Shown here piece by piece: positions 36,700-48,509 of a stretch of 64,000 nucleotides of DNA. The notes under the pieces were generated by a model. It did not search any database. It worked only from the letters and a program-made list of their open reading frames with translations, and had not been told where the DNA came from. The stretch's first letter is position 1; every line of letters starts with the position of its first letter. The stretch spans positions 68,286,755 through 68,350,754 of the forward strand of contig CM055095.1 in NCBI GenBank assembly GCA_029204225.1, in the 5' to 3' direction. The translations under genes were made by a program, and so were the position numbers. This DNA is from Diphasiastrum complanatum (taxonomy: Eukaryota > Streptophyta > Lycopodiopsida > Lycopodiales > Lycopodiaceae).

Positions 36700-37792
36700 G
36701 ATAGATCTAGATTGGCGATGACACATTACAAAAAGCTATTCTACTAAACCATCATCGCTAGATCTAAGAAGTTCAAGCCAAATCAAGCTAGATCCATCTA
36801 GATTCAGCAAGATCTGGCAAGATCGAGAAAATCCATCAGAATCCAAGAAGGATCCAGATCCAGATAGGATCAAGAAGGAAGCAGATCATCAGACTAACTG
36901 ATGGATCTACTACCAAGTATCCATCAGAACTTCCAGAGAACCACCAATAGTTAGATCAAGCATGGATGAAGCTAATTACTAGTTTACAAAAGCTAAAAAT
37001 CAAAACATCTCGAGATCTCATCTAAAAAACTCTGAAAGAGCACTTTTTTCATGATTTTTTGAGATCCCCTGGAAGATAGCTCTTGAAACTTGGATAGTCA
37101 CCAGATCTGACCTAGATGCATCCATGAAAATCTCTGCGAGAGTTCCTGAAGGAGTAATGATCATTTTTTGGTGTATGCGAGAGTTCCCAGAAGCTGAATT
37201 TTCAGAACCCTCCTAGAGCCTCAAGATCATTTCACCAACCCTCGCAAGGTGCCTAAATGGAATCAGAGCAGTGAAATTAGCCTGCTGACATGGTCTGATC
37301 TTGAAAATCCAATCACAGAAACAAGTTGGGGGCGAGAGATCACTTCCTACGAGAGTTGAACCCTCGCAAACAGCCTGAACCCTCACAGAACCTTCGCATA
37401 GCAGTCAAATCACCTTCTGAACTCTCACAGACTTCCCTGAGGTCTTAGAATTTTGTGAAGAAGGTGCCTGCCAAAATTTGGGTGGAACTAAGCAAAGGAA
37501 AGTGGATCTCACCTAATATGCACTCTAAATTCCTCTATATAAGGGTTGAATTCGAGTCATTTGTCACCTTTGCTAGCGAAGCTCAGCCAAAATTTACACT
37601 GAGATTACCAAGTTCTCCGTTTGCAACCAAACTTTGTACCAACTATCATCTGATCATACTGAACACCGATGCGCTTTGAACTACACTTCTTTCATCCAAC
37701 ACTCGTTATTCACAATTTTCTGTCGCTTCCACACCCTTTTTCATTTTCCACCATTTTTCCTATTTTTTTGACCTCTAATCATCAATGCTAAC
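36700..37792. other. gypsy 3' noncoding/LTR-like region with promoter
   Basis: It begins with AGATC-rich sequence (36740-36920), then a stretch with repeated GCGAGAGTT and AACCCTCGC motifs (37130-37410), then a TATA box at 37536. The frame at 37793 opens about 250 bp after the TATA box. This fits an LTR plus leader between an integrase end and a following first ORF, but I could not find a PBS or both LTR ends. Confidence 0.45.
37536..37542 (+). promoter_or_regulatory. TATA box
   Basis: TCCTCTATATAAGGGTTG is a strong plant-style TATA box upstream of the broken frame starting at 37793. Confidence 0.6.
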
Positions 37793-40753
37793 ATGGCCTC
37801 CTCATCCTCTGAAGACTCTGGTGCCAAACATGTCATCCAGCGTGACATTCTTGAGGCCACACAAATCTGGCCTCTATCCTCTGACACTTTGATCCAACCA
37901 TGGCTACAGACAACCGGTCCACTTCGAGGCAATGGGTTTTTACCTGGTGCTCAGGATTAACGCAGACTCGATGGTCACCATTGGCATTATGTCCGGTGAT
38001 CGTCAACCCATCTCCCATCGCCACGCCAAAATTCTAATTAAACCTTCGTCACCCAAACCGCACCAGAAATCCCCATACAGACTAACAATGGTTACTTGAT
38101 AGAAGCTATCACGGAACCCGTCATTCAGGAGGCTGTGCATCTGTTGAATAACTTTCTGGTTATTTCAATATTTTGCAATGACAGAATCCAGTCTAAGCTG
38201 TTGAGTCAGATAGTGGAATCCTTTCTGGAATTCCCTGGTCTCTCAGTTGTGCCATACGATTGGCATAGCTTACTCATTCAAGAAGCAGGCCCCTTGTTGT
38301 GTAACTTTGCTTGCGCACTTCTCGAGGCAAAGGTGTGCGGTTTCCAATGCTCATCCCATTTGTCTACCCTCGTGCCACACACTAACCTTTATCCGCCATC
38401 TCAAGCATCCACCTCCTCCGAACCTGTAGTTATTAACACAATGGCCAGCAAATGAATGCGTGGCGCTGCCTCTACATCCACATCTCCACCTGCTACCCGA
38501 AGACGTCCCTCCACTACCGCACTAACCAATGCATCAACCACCGCCACTTCTTCTTCCGTGCAATCCCCCACTCTGATTTCTGTTGTTGCTACCTCTCTTC
38601 CTGTCCATCCACATCCGTTTCTTCTATTGATACCACTCCTATTTCTCTTCCAGTATCCACTACTCCATCCATCACCATCGCATCTTCCATCACTCATGCC
38701 GCCACCGTTGCTTCCATTCCATTCAATCTTTCTAATTCTCAATTGTCTCCCGACACTCTGGCGTGGATGCAAGTCATCAATTTTTCACTCCCACGCCAGA
38801 AACTTTCTGCTCCATTCTCACCTTCTTCCATACTCCACACCACCCTCCAGTTCCCTTTTGTTCCTCCCATCCTCTCGTTCAGACAAACCGTCCTCACCCC
38901 TATTTCCACAGTTGCTTCTCAAACCCCACCCGCTTCGCCAACAAAGGTTGTCGAGGGCAACCAACCGTTGCCTTATGACACATTTGTCCAAACAGTGTTT
39001 GTACCATCGCTAGATCGGACTGATCCTACCACCCCAGATGGCATCAGGTCCAATGAAAACCTGATAGAAGACAATGGCGACGGTACTCCACAAGTCGTCG
39101 GGCCCGATACAACACAAGCCCCTGCTAGTGCCAGTGTACCTGTGGGAGCAAACTCTGGGGAAATACGTCCTGGATGCGGTAGCGACCAAAGCCATTCTGG
39201 AAAACAGGGTACTACATATGGCAACGAGTAACACAGTTGTGAGCATACCTCACCAAGCTGCAGCAAGAGCTGATTTTGGCTCAACAACATGAACAAGCAG
39301 GACACCAGGAGATTGCCAAGCCTCAACAACTATATCCAAAACCTCTCCAAATCCTTGACTGAGGCATCCACGAAGGTGCAAGAGCTTCAATCTGAAGCAT
39401 CCCAACGACTTGCTCCCATCTAGGTGCAACTAAACCTTTTGGAAGTAGAGAATACGCACCTGGGGACGGAGGTCAAAGCCCTACAAGAAGAAAAGCTCGT
39501 CTGGTTAGCTCAACCTGCACCGGACACAAGGCCGCTTTCTCAATTAGAATTGAATCTTCTACGACGTCAGGTGTAGGTTTATAGCCAAACCTTATATAGC
39601 TACCAGACAGAGTTCAACAAATATCGGACAAGCGCAATGCACGAGCTCGCCCAGGCCAAGCAAGCCCTCAAGGACTGCCAAAAATTTATAAAAACGAAGG
39701 CCCAGCCCACCCCCATGGTAATTCCACCACCACCTACTTTTGACGCTGCACAGGCCAGTACAAGCCAAGACCAGAGCCAGTAGGCAACAGGGGGATTTCA
39801 ACAAGATCAAGGGTCCGAAGGCCAGGACCAAGGGCAGACGGAGACGGCTGCTGAGACGCGAGACCAGGGCCAAGGCGCAACTACCAACCAAAGCCAAACC
39901 ACATCATCCAAAGGTTCGCACACGATATCTGCCAACCGGGCCTTCCGAAGACCAAAGTCCATGGAGGAGAAAATCAACGAATTTCTATCAAAGTATCCCC
40001 ACGAGTCATCAAGAGACGGCTGACAGATATCGTTTTCTGCTCAGACAATCAAGGGCAACGAACTGCAAGTAGTACCCACCCTCCAACCACAACTTGAGTG
40101 GTGTCGACAGTTGTTCAAAAGAGACCCTACGGCCATTAGGGCCTACGTGACGAGTCCACAACAATTACGGGTGAATGCGCACTTCCTGCCATGTCCACAA
40201 AGATCCAAATGGGCGGAATGCGGCACCCCTCTGGACAAGATCACACTGCAGAATTTTAATTGGCCGGCAATACCATCAGAATATGGGTGGACTATGGATG
40301 TAGAAGCCAGAAGGGCTTTCACCACGTTCGCCAACCAATATATCAGTTGCCTTGATCCAACAGTCCGTGCGGCAACCACTTATGTCCGAGACTTGGAATA
40401 TCTGATGGGGATCGAAACTAAATGGGACAATTTTCTCCCATCCATATTCTTTGATGTTAATAAGGTGCCACCTTCAGACAAAATCGCAGATCAGCTACCA
40501 ATAGCTCGTGTTTATTACCGAGCTGCGATTTAGGGTGATCCATGGACACGCCGATTCCAAACATGGGTCGACCAAGATTGGCTATGGGGGGCCCACAAGT
40601 CTCTTCACACGCCAAAGGACTTGAAGAAATTGGATCGCCTCAACTTTATGGAGGACGTCACCACCTACCTCATCCAACAAAGGCGGGCGAAGAAAACGCT
40701 CTACTAAACCGGCAGAGTGCCGAGGAACCGGCATTACTTCAGGTCGTGGGTCC
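37793..40753 (+). pseudogene. unidentified multi-part protein, possibly gypsy ORF1/gag
   Basis: It starts MASSSSEDSGAKHVIQRDIL at 37793 and is open for 55 codons. It then continues with stops and frameshifts through a helical part (38096-38455), a long Ser/Thr/Pro-rich part (38456-39230), a coiled-coil-like part (39340-39720, ELAQAKQALKDCQKF) and a Gln/Ser/Asp-rich linker (39740-39910). A compact domain follows at 40080-40530 (PLDKITLQNFNWPAIPSEYG, WDNFLPSIFFDVNKVPPSD). Several stops are TAG where Gln is expected. I do not recognise the family. Position after a gypsy 3' end and TATA box suggests an element ORF; a host gene is not excluded. Confidence 0.5.
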
Positions 40754-41449
40754 TGTTGGGGGTATTCCCAACAAAGTGTAAATAAATAAAATCATCCAAT
40801 AAAATGTGTTGCAAGGGCATGACATCCTGCGCGCATAAGCCCATGGCCCAATGAGCACGCAAGTAAAGTTCTAAATAAAATAAACTTGACTTGGGCCTTG
40901 GATCAAGTTGGGTCCAAGATAAATGCATAGGATCAGTGTGAATATCAGCCAATAGGATTGAGGGGCAAGGGCCTTCCCCATTTTATAAAAAGACACCATT
41001 TGTACACTATTTTCATGCTTAATGAGAAGGAGGAAGCTCTACCAATTTTGGAAGAGAAGCATCCTCATTTGCAATTCAATGCTTGCTATTGCTCTTGTTG
41101 TCTTCAATTGCTTTCAAGTTTATGTTTTTTTGTTTCAATACTTTATGTTTCTCCTTTAGCAAGTATAATGTGCATTTGAGCTAACCTCCACCCTCCCTCT
41201 ATCTCTCTCTTCTATCTTCTTTTCCCTCCATCTTTTCTAATCATCCCCTTCCTTTCACCTACAATCATGATGAATGTTAGTGTAGAGTAGTAGAGTTAAG
41301 GGAGAGTAGTGTTAGTGGTGAGTAGAGTTAAGGGAGAAAGTAAAAAACTAACTAAAAATAGCATCTATACAAAGTTAGGTACCTATCCAGTGATCTAACC
41401 CAGGTTGACAAGCGGGAGGGCTATACTACGCAAGATCTTCGACCCTACA
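40754..41449 (+). repeat. LTR family TGTTGGGGG, copy 1
   Basis: Starts TGTTGGGGGTATTCCC and ends TCGACCCTACA. It carries a CCAAT motif and a TATA box TTTTATAAAAAG at 40981-40992. Compared with copy 3 (46774-47569) it lacks about 100 bp internally. It interrupts the pseudogene that starts at 37793. No target duplication is visible. Confidence 0.78.
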
Positions 41450-41772
41450 TAAATAGCTACTAGGTAGAGTTCAATAAATATCGGGCAAGCGCAACTCACG
41501 AGCTCGCCCAGGCCAAGCAAGCCCTCAAGGCATGCCAAAAATTCATGGACATGAAGGCCCAGCCCACTTTCGTGGTAATTCCACCGCCACCAATTTTTGA
41601 CGCTGCACAGGCCAGTACCAGCCAAGATCAAAGCCAGCAGGGTAGCAAGGGATTTAATCAAGATCAAGGGTCTGAAGGCCAAGATCAAGGGCAAACAGAT
41701 ACAGCTGCTGAGACGCGAGACCAGGGCCAAGGCGCATATACTAGCCAGAGCCAAGCCACATCATTCAGAGGT
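41450..41772 (+). repeat. second copy of part of the 37.8-40.7 kb pseudogene
   Basis: Closely matches 39592-39915: GAGTTCAA(C/T)AAATATCGG(A/G)C, then AGCTCGCCCAGGCCAAGCAA and a shared Gln-rich linker. At 41629 it still has CAG where the first copy has TAG near 39780, which shows the direction of the mutation. It lies exactly between two copies of the TGTTGGGGG LTR. Confidence 0.85.
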
Positions 41773-42388
41773 TCAGAGTTGGGTCCAATTTTGGACTCAC
41801 ATGAATCTTGTGATTTCCAATGTACTTTTTGTGGACCCTTGGATCAAGTTGGGTCCAAGATGAATGGATAGGATCAATGTGAATATTAGCCAATAGGATT
41901 GAGGGGCAAGGGCCTTTCCCATTTTATAAAAAGGCACCATTTGTACACTATTTTCATGTTTAATAGAGAGGAGGAGACTCTACCATTTTGAGAGCTCAAG
42001 CATCCTCATTTGCTAATCACTCTTGCTTATGCTATTGTTGTGGTTTGCTTGTTATTTCCATTTCCCATGCTTTTTATTTATGCTAGTTAAGGTTTTTCCA
42101 TAAGCAATGACATTGAGCATTTGAGCTAACCTCCATCTCATCTCTCTCTCTTTCTCTCTTCTCTTCTCTCTTCCTCTCCTTTTCTATCCCTTTCCTTCAC
42201 CCAAATCATGATGAATGTTAGAGTAGAGGAGTAGAGTTAAGGGAGAGTAGTGTTAGTGGTGAATAGAGTTAGGGAGGACGTAGAAAACTAACTAAAATTA
42301 GCATCTATGCATAGTTAGGTACCTATCCAGTGATCTAATCCTTTTTGACAGGCGAGAGGGCTATACTACGCAAGATCTTCGACCCTAC
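41773..42388 (+). repeat. LTR family TGTTGGGGG, copy 2, 5'-truncated
   Basis: It begins at AGAGTTGGGTCCAATTTTGG, which corresponds to an internal point of copy 3. It keeps the CCAAT motif and TATA box (41932-41943) and ends GACCCTACA. Gypsy sequence (minus) follows directly. Confidence 0.78.
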
Positions 42389-43921
42389 AACAATTTCTGC
42401 AACTCTTGCTTGATTAGCTTTGTGTAGTTCGGGTTGCAACGGTAGTAATGACTCACCTTGGGGACTGCTCCTTCCACCAAGGGTATGGTGTGTTGGACTA
42501 CAGTTGGTGGAATGCCCTTAAAATCACTATAACTCCAGACAAAACAATCTTTATACTCCACCAACAATGATCGTAGTCTCTTGAATTGTGTGGACGTTAA
42601 CTGCTCTCCCACATGCACTATCTTTTCTTCTTCTCCTAGCTCGGCAAGGTTCATCGGTTGTGTTTGCGCAGGTCCTTCGAAGACTTATTCCGTTGGGTTC
42701 TCGTTGGGCTTGCGGCATCATAATTACCACGTCATCCAAGGTGTAATTCTTGAAAGTCTCAGGCATCTCGTGAATTGGAGCTCGTCGAGATTTCTCTTTC
42801 AGCATATCGATCTTAGCCCGACTGGTCATCTTTTTGTTTTCTGTCATCTGAGTAGAGGATGATGTTGTATCTGAGTCCATCTTGATTGACTTCAAGGAAT
42901 CCAACATCTTATTTTTGTCTTTTTTTGTCATCTTGGTGGATTCATCCTTGTTGTCTTTCATCGAAACTGGCATGACATTCGCCTCGTGGTTGCGAATATC
43001 AATATCCTCTATAGCTATAGCCTCTTCAGGTAGATCACTCCATCGAATCACCTGGTTGTAGCGTTGTTTCAACTGATTCTTGTTACTCACAGGTGTCTTT
43101 GGTGGATCGATCCTTGAGACTTTCGCCATAGCAGACTTTTGCAGCGGTTGAGCTGGTACTTTCTTGATTCCGTAACAATCTGGGTCCATGTGGTGTAGGA
43201 CTTACTCATCAATCAGCTCAATCTCCTCATTATAAGTTAGAGCATGTTGCCAAGGGACTAAATCATCGACCACTGGGTTCTCAATGGGTTCCGCTGATAG
43301 CCATGCTACGTTTAACATTTTCATCCCACATGTGATAGGTGTGTCCATAGTGTAACATTTGGGTGAAGATGTGCTGGGTTCAGGATCTTATTTATATTGA
43401 CATGCTTGTCAGTCAATAGTTGCTAATGCATCCATCCATCTCACGACATCCGTTTCTGAATCATAGTGACCACGCTTGGCTAGCCTTGGGCAATCAATCA
43501 TGTGATCTGTCGTGGATGATCCGTCATCAACTTTGGGTGCAATGGGTTTCATCGCCCATGTGGTTGAATCAACCTTTACAACATGTTCTTTGTTCTCAAA
43601 GGTGAGTTTTCCCATACCCCAGTTGTGTACTACTTGCGCAGTTCTCAACCAAGGTCTTCCCAGTAACAGACGGTATGCAGCTGGAGATAAGTTATATCCA
43701 TGACTACAAAAGTGATCACAAACTACATGCCTGCTATTTTTATGTTGTTCCATCTACTGCGTGTGTAACTTTGTCATTTGTTCCATCAGCAGATTTGTTG
43801 ATATATTGGATGCATTGGACGATGATGCTACCAAGGGAGTTGGATTATGGGTGGTCAAATATGATTCATTGTTTGAACCCTTGTCTTCTGCCCTAATGGC
43901 ATCTTCCATTGCTTCTTGCAA
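42389..43921 (-). pseudogene. gypsy protease end, linker and RT start
   Basis: The minus strand reads YRLLLGRPWLRTAQVVHNWG (end of retropepsin), then a long charged linker with Lys/Asp/Thr-rich runs (MTKKDKNKMLDSLKSIK). RT's leading part follows: VEYKDCFVWSYSDFKGIPP, TIPLVEGAVPKVSHYYRCNP and LIKQELQKL. RT stops at the LTR border at 42388. The same RT start occurs at 35.64-35.82 kb on plus. One frameshift lies near 42660-42690. Confidence 0.8.
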
Positions 43922-44296
43922 TGTGTGAAAGATTCAACTAGTTTGATCATTTTGTCAAAATTTTCATATTCGACATACTGAGGCCAAAACTTGTTTTAGA
44001 CTTAGAGATTGACTTTTCAAAGTTCATTAGTCTAAATTTCATTTGAATAAATACTTTTTGAAAGTGTGGGAAAGTTAGAATGCGATTTTGAGTATATTCA
44101 AATTTGAATAGCTGGGTACATTGAATCTAGATCCAAAATAGTAGGGTTTGCATTTTGGAGGGAAAGCCAAGTGGCTAAATAGGATTTGGACATATTATAA
44201 AAGGATGTAACTCATGGAGAGAGTGATCTTCTCTCTTCTCTATCTCGTGTCATGCTTATACATCATTCAAGTTTGATCAAGTTCTATTAGTGTTTG

Positions 44297-44731
44297 TATA
44301 AAGTCCTCAATCCAAGGATCCGTAAGTTAATTGTGACTATAAGACAATTGGGGCCCTTATGTGTACATGGTCATAATTAATGGTGGATTCGTATGGGTCT
44401 ATCAGTGAGTCATTAGGGAACTGGATGACGTGGCCCAGATAGGCTACAGAGGTGTCCAGTGAGGTGTCACAGTGCACTACTAGTGGTGCATGGGCCTTGG
44501 AGGGTATAAGTATACTTGCTGGGCTCTCACTAGTGCATGCTTAATAGCATGACCGGTGACAAGATGCTGCTGGTGTGATGCCTCATTCCTCTCTGAGTGA
44601 TTGATCCATAGCTTGAGGGCTAAATCCGTTCGATCTAGGTTTGGTTGGGTTGGTTTGTCCACCATCAAGTTCCCTTGTATTGCTTGTGTTTGGCATGCTT
44701 ATAATAGGATCCTTGGATTGAGGACTTTATA
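44297..44731. repeat. inverted repeat, perfect 25-bp outer arms
   Basis: TATAAAGTCCTCAATCCAAGGATCC (44297-44321, described in two parts: TATAAAGTCCTCAATC and CAAGGATCC) is matched by its exact reverse complement at 44707-44731. A second pair of arms runs from 44322-44380 to about 44757-44817 around the shared GGGGCCCTTATGTGTACATG motif. Confidence 0.85.
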
Positions 44732-44928
44732 TTATCAAGTGTTTTAGGCCTACAACCAATTATTATGACCATGTACACATAAGGGCCCCAATTCCCTTAT
44801 AGTCACAATTAACTTACGGGTTGTTGGTCTATGGGTCCCTAGCATGGACACGCTACTCGAGACCAGTCATGGACATGACATTCTTCCCCCCTTATTCAAG
44901 TTCAGAACTTAAAATAAAGGAGGAAGAA

Positions 44929-45118
44929 TGTCATGCCCATGACTGGTCTCGAGTAGCGTGTCCACGCTAGGGACCGATAGACCAACAACCCGTAATTTAA
45001 TTGTGACTGTAAGAGAATTGGGGCCCTTATGTGTACATGGTCACAATTAACTTACGAGTTGTTGGTCTACCGGTCCCTAGCGTGGACACGCTACTCGAGA
45101 CCAGTCATGGGCATGATA
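44929..45118. mobile_element. 190-bp foldback (MITE-like) element
   Basis: It starts TGTCATGCCCATGACTGG and ends CCAGTCATGGGCATGATA. The ~78-bp arms (44929-45006 and 45041-45118) are near-perfect inverted repeats with a 34-bp centre containing GGGGCCC. A second, partial unit in opposite orientation lies at 44757-44880, separated by a 48-bp quasi-palindromic spacer. I see no clear target duplication, so it could be a true foldback element or a palindrome made by inverted duplication. Confidence 0.72.
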
Positions 45119-45241
45119 GTTTGCATTTTATTTTGTGTGTAGATGCTGTTTTTTTACATTGGTGAGATTAGTAGTGTATTATTCTTTCTAGCCAAAGATC
45201 ATTTAAGTGGATTGGATCATAATGATCTAAAATCCTTCACA

Positions 45242-46773
45242 TGGTATCAGAGCTTGTGTTTCAGGTTATAAAGGAGAAAATCACATCTATCAATTATTTA
45301 GTGAAGATATCAAGTCTAGGGCATGCTAGAGAGGATTCTACACCAAAATCAACTTTTTGCTTTTGTAGATTAGATCTTTTGTAGATCAAAATCCTATATA
45401 GTTTTATAAACTTGATCAAATCCAATTTTTCATTCCAGATACTAGATTTCGCTGATTTCTGGATCATTGGATCAGCCTAAGTGGTGACTAATAGATTGCA
45501 TATCAAATTTTCAGCATTTGAATGTAGATTTGGAATAGTCAATTTTTTGTGATTTTGTCAAAACCCTAATTTTGATTGGATTTCTAGAGAGTGAGGTTGT
45601 TGGACTTCATTGCTCACTAGGAAACAACTTAACCTATTTAATTAATGTGCTCATTGGACTAGGCTTACACATGCAGGATGCCAGTTGGCTTGGGATTCTT
45701 TAAGGAAGCTTTATAAATCTAAGTCTACATCTAGAGTTTTAACTCTAAGAAGACAAACCTTTTCTTGTATGCAAAAGAAGGATGAAGGTGATCATGCATT
45801 TGTTTTGAGGGTTAAGGCACTCAATGATGAGTTAACATGTATTGATGAAAGCATTAAGGAAGTAGAACTTGTCCAAGTTGGTCTTAATGGCCTGAACATT
45901 GGATGATCATGCTAATCTTGTTCAAAGTTTTGCTATTCAAAAGAGTTTTCCAAGCACGATGGATTTGCAAGAGGTTTTGGTGAATAAAGAGTTTAGGCTT
46001 TTATCAAGAGGAGGTGCATCTACTACATCTCAAGTTGATGGAGAGGAGGCTATCTTCATCAAAGACAAATTCAAGGGAAAGGGCAAAGGAAAATGGTCCA
46101 AGGGTCAAAATCAAGGTGAGCCTTCTACTTTTGTTGGTAAGAAGAAATATAGGTCAAAGTTAAAATGCTTTTATTGTGGAATCAAAGGACATTTTGCCAA
46201 TCATTGCTTCAAGAAGAAGAGAGATCAAGTAGAGAAGCAAACCAATTTAACTATTGATGAAGATGGTGTTGATGAGAACAATTGTCAAATGATGCTTTTG
46301 TTATGTCATCATGCTTGTTAGCTAATCATGGAGAATTTGATCCTTGGTGGATTGATAGTGGAGCTACATCACATATGACATTTCATGAGTATTATTCATC
46401 CTTGATGGCTTTTGAAGGTGACAAGAAGGTTATCTACACGGCCAATAATGGTGAGTGTGCAATCAAAGGGATTGGCACAATTTCTATTTTTTGTATACTA
46501 ATAGAAATATCAATTTGAATGACGTTTTGTTTATTCCATCTATTACTAAGAATCTTCTTAGTGTGAGTCAAATGGTTGACAAGGGATTCAAAGTGGAGTT
46601 TCTTGGTGATGCTTGTTTGATCAAGAAAGAGGATGAATTGATTGCAAAAGGGAAGCGACAAGGTAAATTGTTCAAAATTGATGCTTGTGTCTCAACTACA
46701 AGTCATTGGAGGTGATGGCAAAAAGGGAAGTTGCTTTTGGTCTTACTAAATCTCATGGGATCAAGAGGGCGTA
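45242..46773 (+). pseudogene. copia PBS, gag and protease, cut by an LTR
   Basis: PBS TGGTATCAGAGCT at 45242-45254 is followed by a leader. Gag shows SRVLTLRRQTFSCMQKKDEG, then after a frameshift near 45900 NLVQSFAIQKSFPSTMDLQE and the CCHC knuckle CFYCGIKGHFANHC. The protease reads WWIDSGATSHMTFHEYYSS and the pre-integrase region reads NDVLFIPSITKNLLSVSQM. A TGTTGGGGG-family LTR at 46774 cuts it off before the integrase. It is related to the intact copia at 48.5-54.5 kb (same gag and protease motifs) but clearly older. Confidence 0.84.
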
Positions 46774-47569
46774 TGTTGGGGGTATTCCCGACGAAGTGTA
46801 AATAAATAAAATCGTCCAATAAAATGTGTTGCGAGGACATGGTATCCTACGTGTATAAGCCCATGGCCCAATGAGCATACAAGGTAAGTTGTAAATAAAA
46901 TAATAGGCTTGGGCCCTTTGTAATTAAAATAAAACTTGAGGCCCAAAGTCAATTTTAAATTTGGAGATTACTTTTTTAGAGTTGGGTCCAATTTGGGACT
47001 CGCATGAATCTTGTGAATTTCAATGTACTTTTTGTGGACCCTTGGATCAAGTTGGGTCCAAGATGAATGGATAGGATCAACGTAAATATTAGCCAATAGG
47101 ATTTTGGAGCAAGGGCCTTCCCCATTTTATAAAAAGGCACCATGTGTACTCTATTTCCATGTTTAATGAGGAGAAAACTCTACCAATTTGGAGAGCTAAG
47201 CACTCATGCTAATGCTTTTTGTTGTGTGTTTTTAATTGTTTTCATTTCTATGTTGTTTTTTAATAGTTATGGTTTCTCCATTAGCATGCACCTTGAGCTT
47301 TTGAGCTAACCTCCCCCTCAACTCTCTCTCTCTTTCTCTCTTATCCTTCTTTCTCTTCTATTCTACCCTTCCCGTTCACCAACAATCATGATTAAGTTAG
47401 TTTAGGAAAGTAGAGTTAGTGTGAGTAGTATTAGTGGAGGTAGAGTTAGACAAAAAGTAGGGAACTAGCTAAAAGTAGCATCTATGCATAGTTAGGTGCC
47501 TATCCAGTGAACTAACCCTTGTTGACAGGTGGGAGGGCTATAACTACGTCGGATCGAAGACCCTAGACA
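46774..47569 (+). repeat. LTR family TGTTGGGGG, copy 3 (796 bp)
   Basis: Starts TGTTGGGGGTATTCCCG and ends GACCCTAGACA. TATA box TTTTATAAAAAG lies near 47125-47136 with AGCCAATAGG upstream. It is the longest of the three copies. No internal element sequence and no target duplication are visible, so it is an isolated LTR. Confidence 0.76.
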
Positions 47570-48483
47570 CCTCAAATGATGCACAAAAAGCTTGGGAAGA
47601 AAAGGAGTTTTATGCTTTTGGGATATGTTCACATGAACCTATCCAAAATTCTTCATTTTTCTCAGTTTTAGCTCAAATCAAAGCTCACACTTTCTCATTA
47701 GAGGTTGTTAGCCTCTGTTGATGATGGTTGCAGGCTCTTATAGCTTCTGTTTGATCAAACAGGACACAATTTGAAGATATTTTTGATTTTTGGCCAAGTT
47801 TGATAGGGTCAGCTTTCAAAACTCATAACTTTTGATTGCGGTGTCAGAATTCAAAAAAAAAAAATTATACCTCCAGAAAGAGCACAACGACACAAATCTA
47901 CTCCATTAGACTCAAACGAACATTTGTAGCAAAAGTTACGGCGTTTGGAAGTTTCTAAAAAAAATTAGGGGTTGTGCGCCCTCATTGTGAGGAAGATGAA
48001 GTGGTGTTTGTAAGTGAGTTTCTACTTCCCTCACTTCAAGTTTCATGTGGTGGAGTGATCTAGACCATTCACCTTGGTTTAAGGAAATCTATTGGCTCAT
48101 TTTGAAGCAATAGATGGGTGCCACATGTCTTGGCCTCTATTATGTGGTGGAGATGAAGTTGAAAAGTTGTGAAGTGTAGCACAACTAAGCTGGATTTCAT
48201 TTATAGGGTCCAAAAATATCAACTTCATTAAGAAACTTCAGCTTGAAGGGTCCCGTGAATTTTTTGGGTCCACATTTGTGAATTAGGAAAAGGACCAAAA
48301 GGAGGAATATTCAAAGATTGCAGGTTTTTTCTTAGAACCCCTCAAACCTGCATTGTAATTGCTCTCACCTCATGACCTGTTTTGGAGATTCAATTACACA
48401 ATCTCGATCTACACAAAATTTGGAGCGCTTTGCGTGGCCGCACGAAAATTTTTAAAATTTGTCCAAGGAGATGTAAAGTTGCT
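47570..48483. other. unassigned, repeat-like noncoding sequence
   Basis: No coding motif is seen. The text resembles the noncoding part of a long plant LTR (an A-rich run, GGCGTTTGGAAG, and GCGTGGCCGCACG near 48430-48460). About 25 bp at 48484-48509 belong to the gypsy integrase in which the intact copia is inserted. Confidence 0.4.
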
Positions 48484-48509
48484 ACAGTCTTAGCATCGTT
48501 CTTAATTGT

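Larger units (their letters stand above)
43924..45241 (+). repeat. copia 5' LTR interrupted by a foldback cluster
   Basis: It starts TGTGAAAGATTC and ends CCTTCACA (matching ends TGTGAA/TTCACA), directly before PBS TGGTATCAGAGC at 45242. A TATA box lies in CATATTATAAAAGGATG (about 44190-44205). Between about 44297 and 45118 the LTR is interrupted by inverted repeats (see the foldback entries). Confidence 0.75.

Noticed and set aside
38401-38772. 123-codon minus-strand open frame rich in Gly/Asp/Val
   Set aside because: It is the antisense of the Pro/Ser/Thr-rich part of the plus-strand pseudogene.
40754-47569. TSDs for the TGTTGGGGG-family LTR copies
   Set aside because: The bases flanking each copy (for example GGTCC/TAAAT and GCGTA/CCTCA) do not match, so no intact solo-LTR insertion can be claimed.
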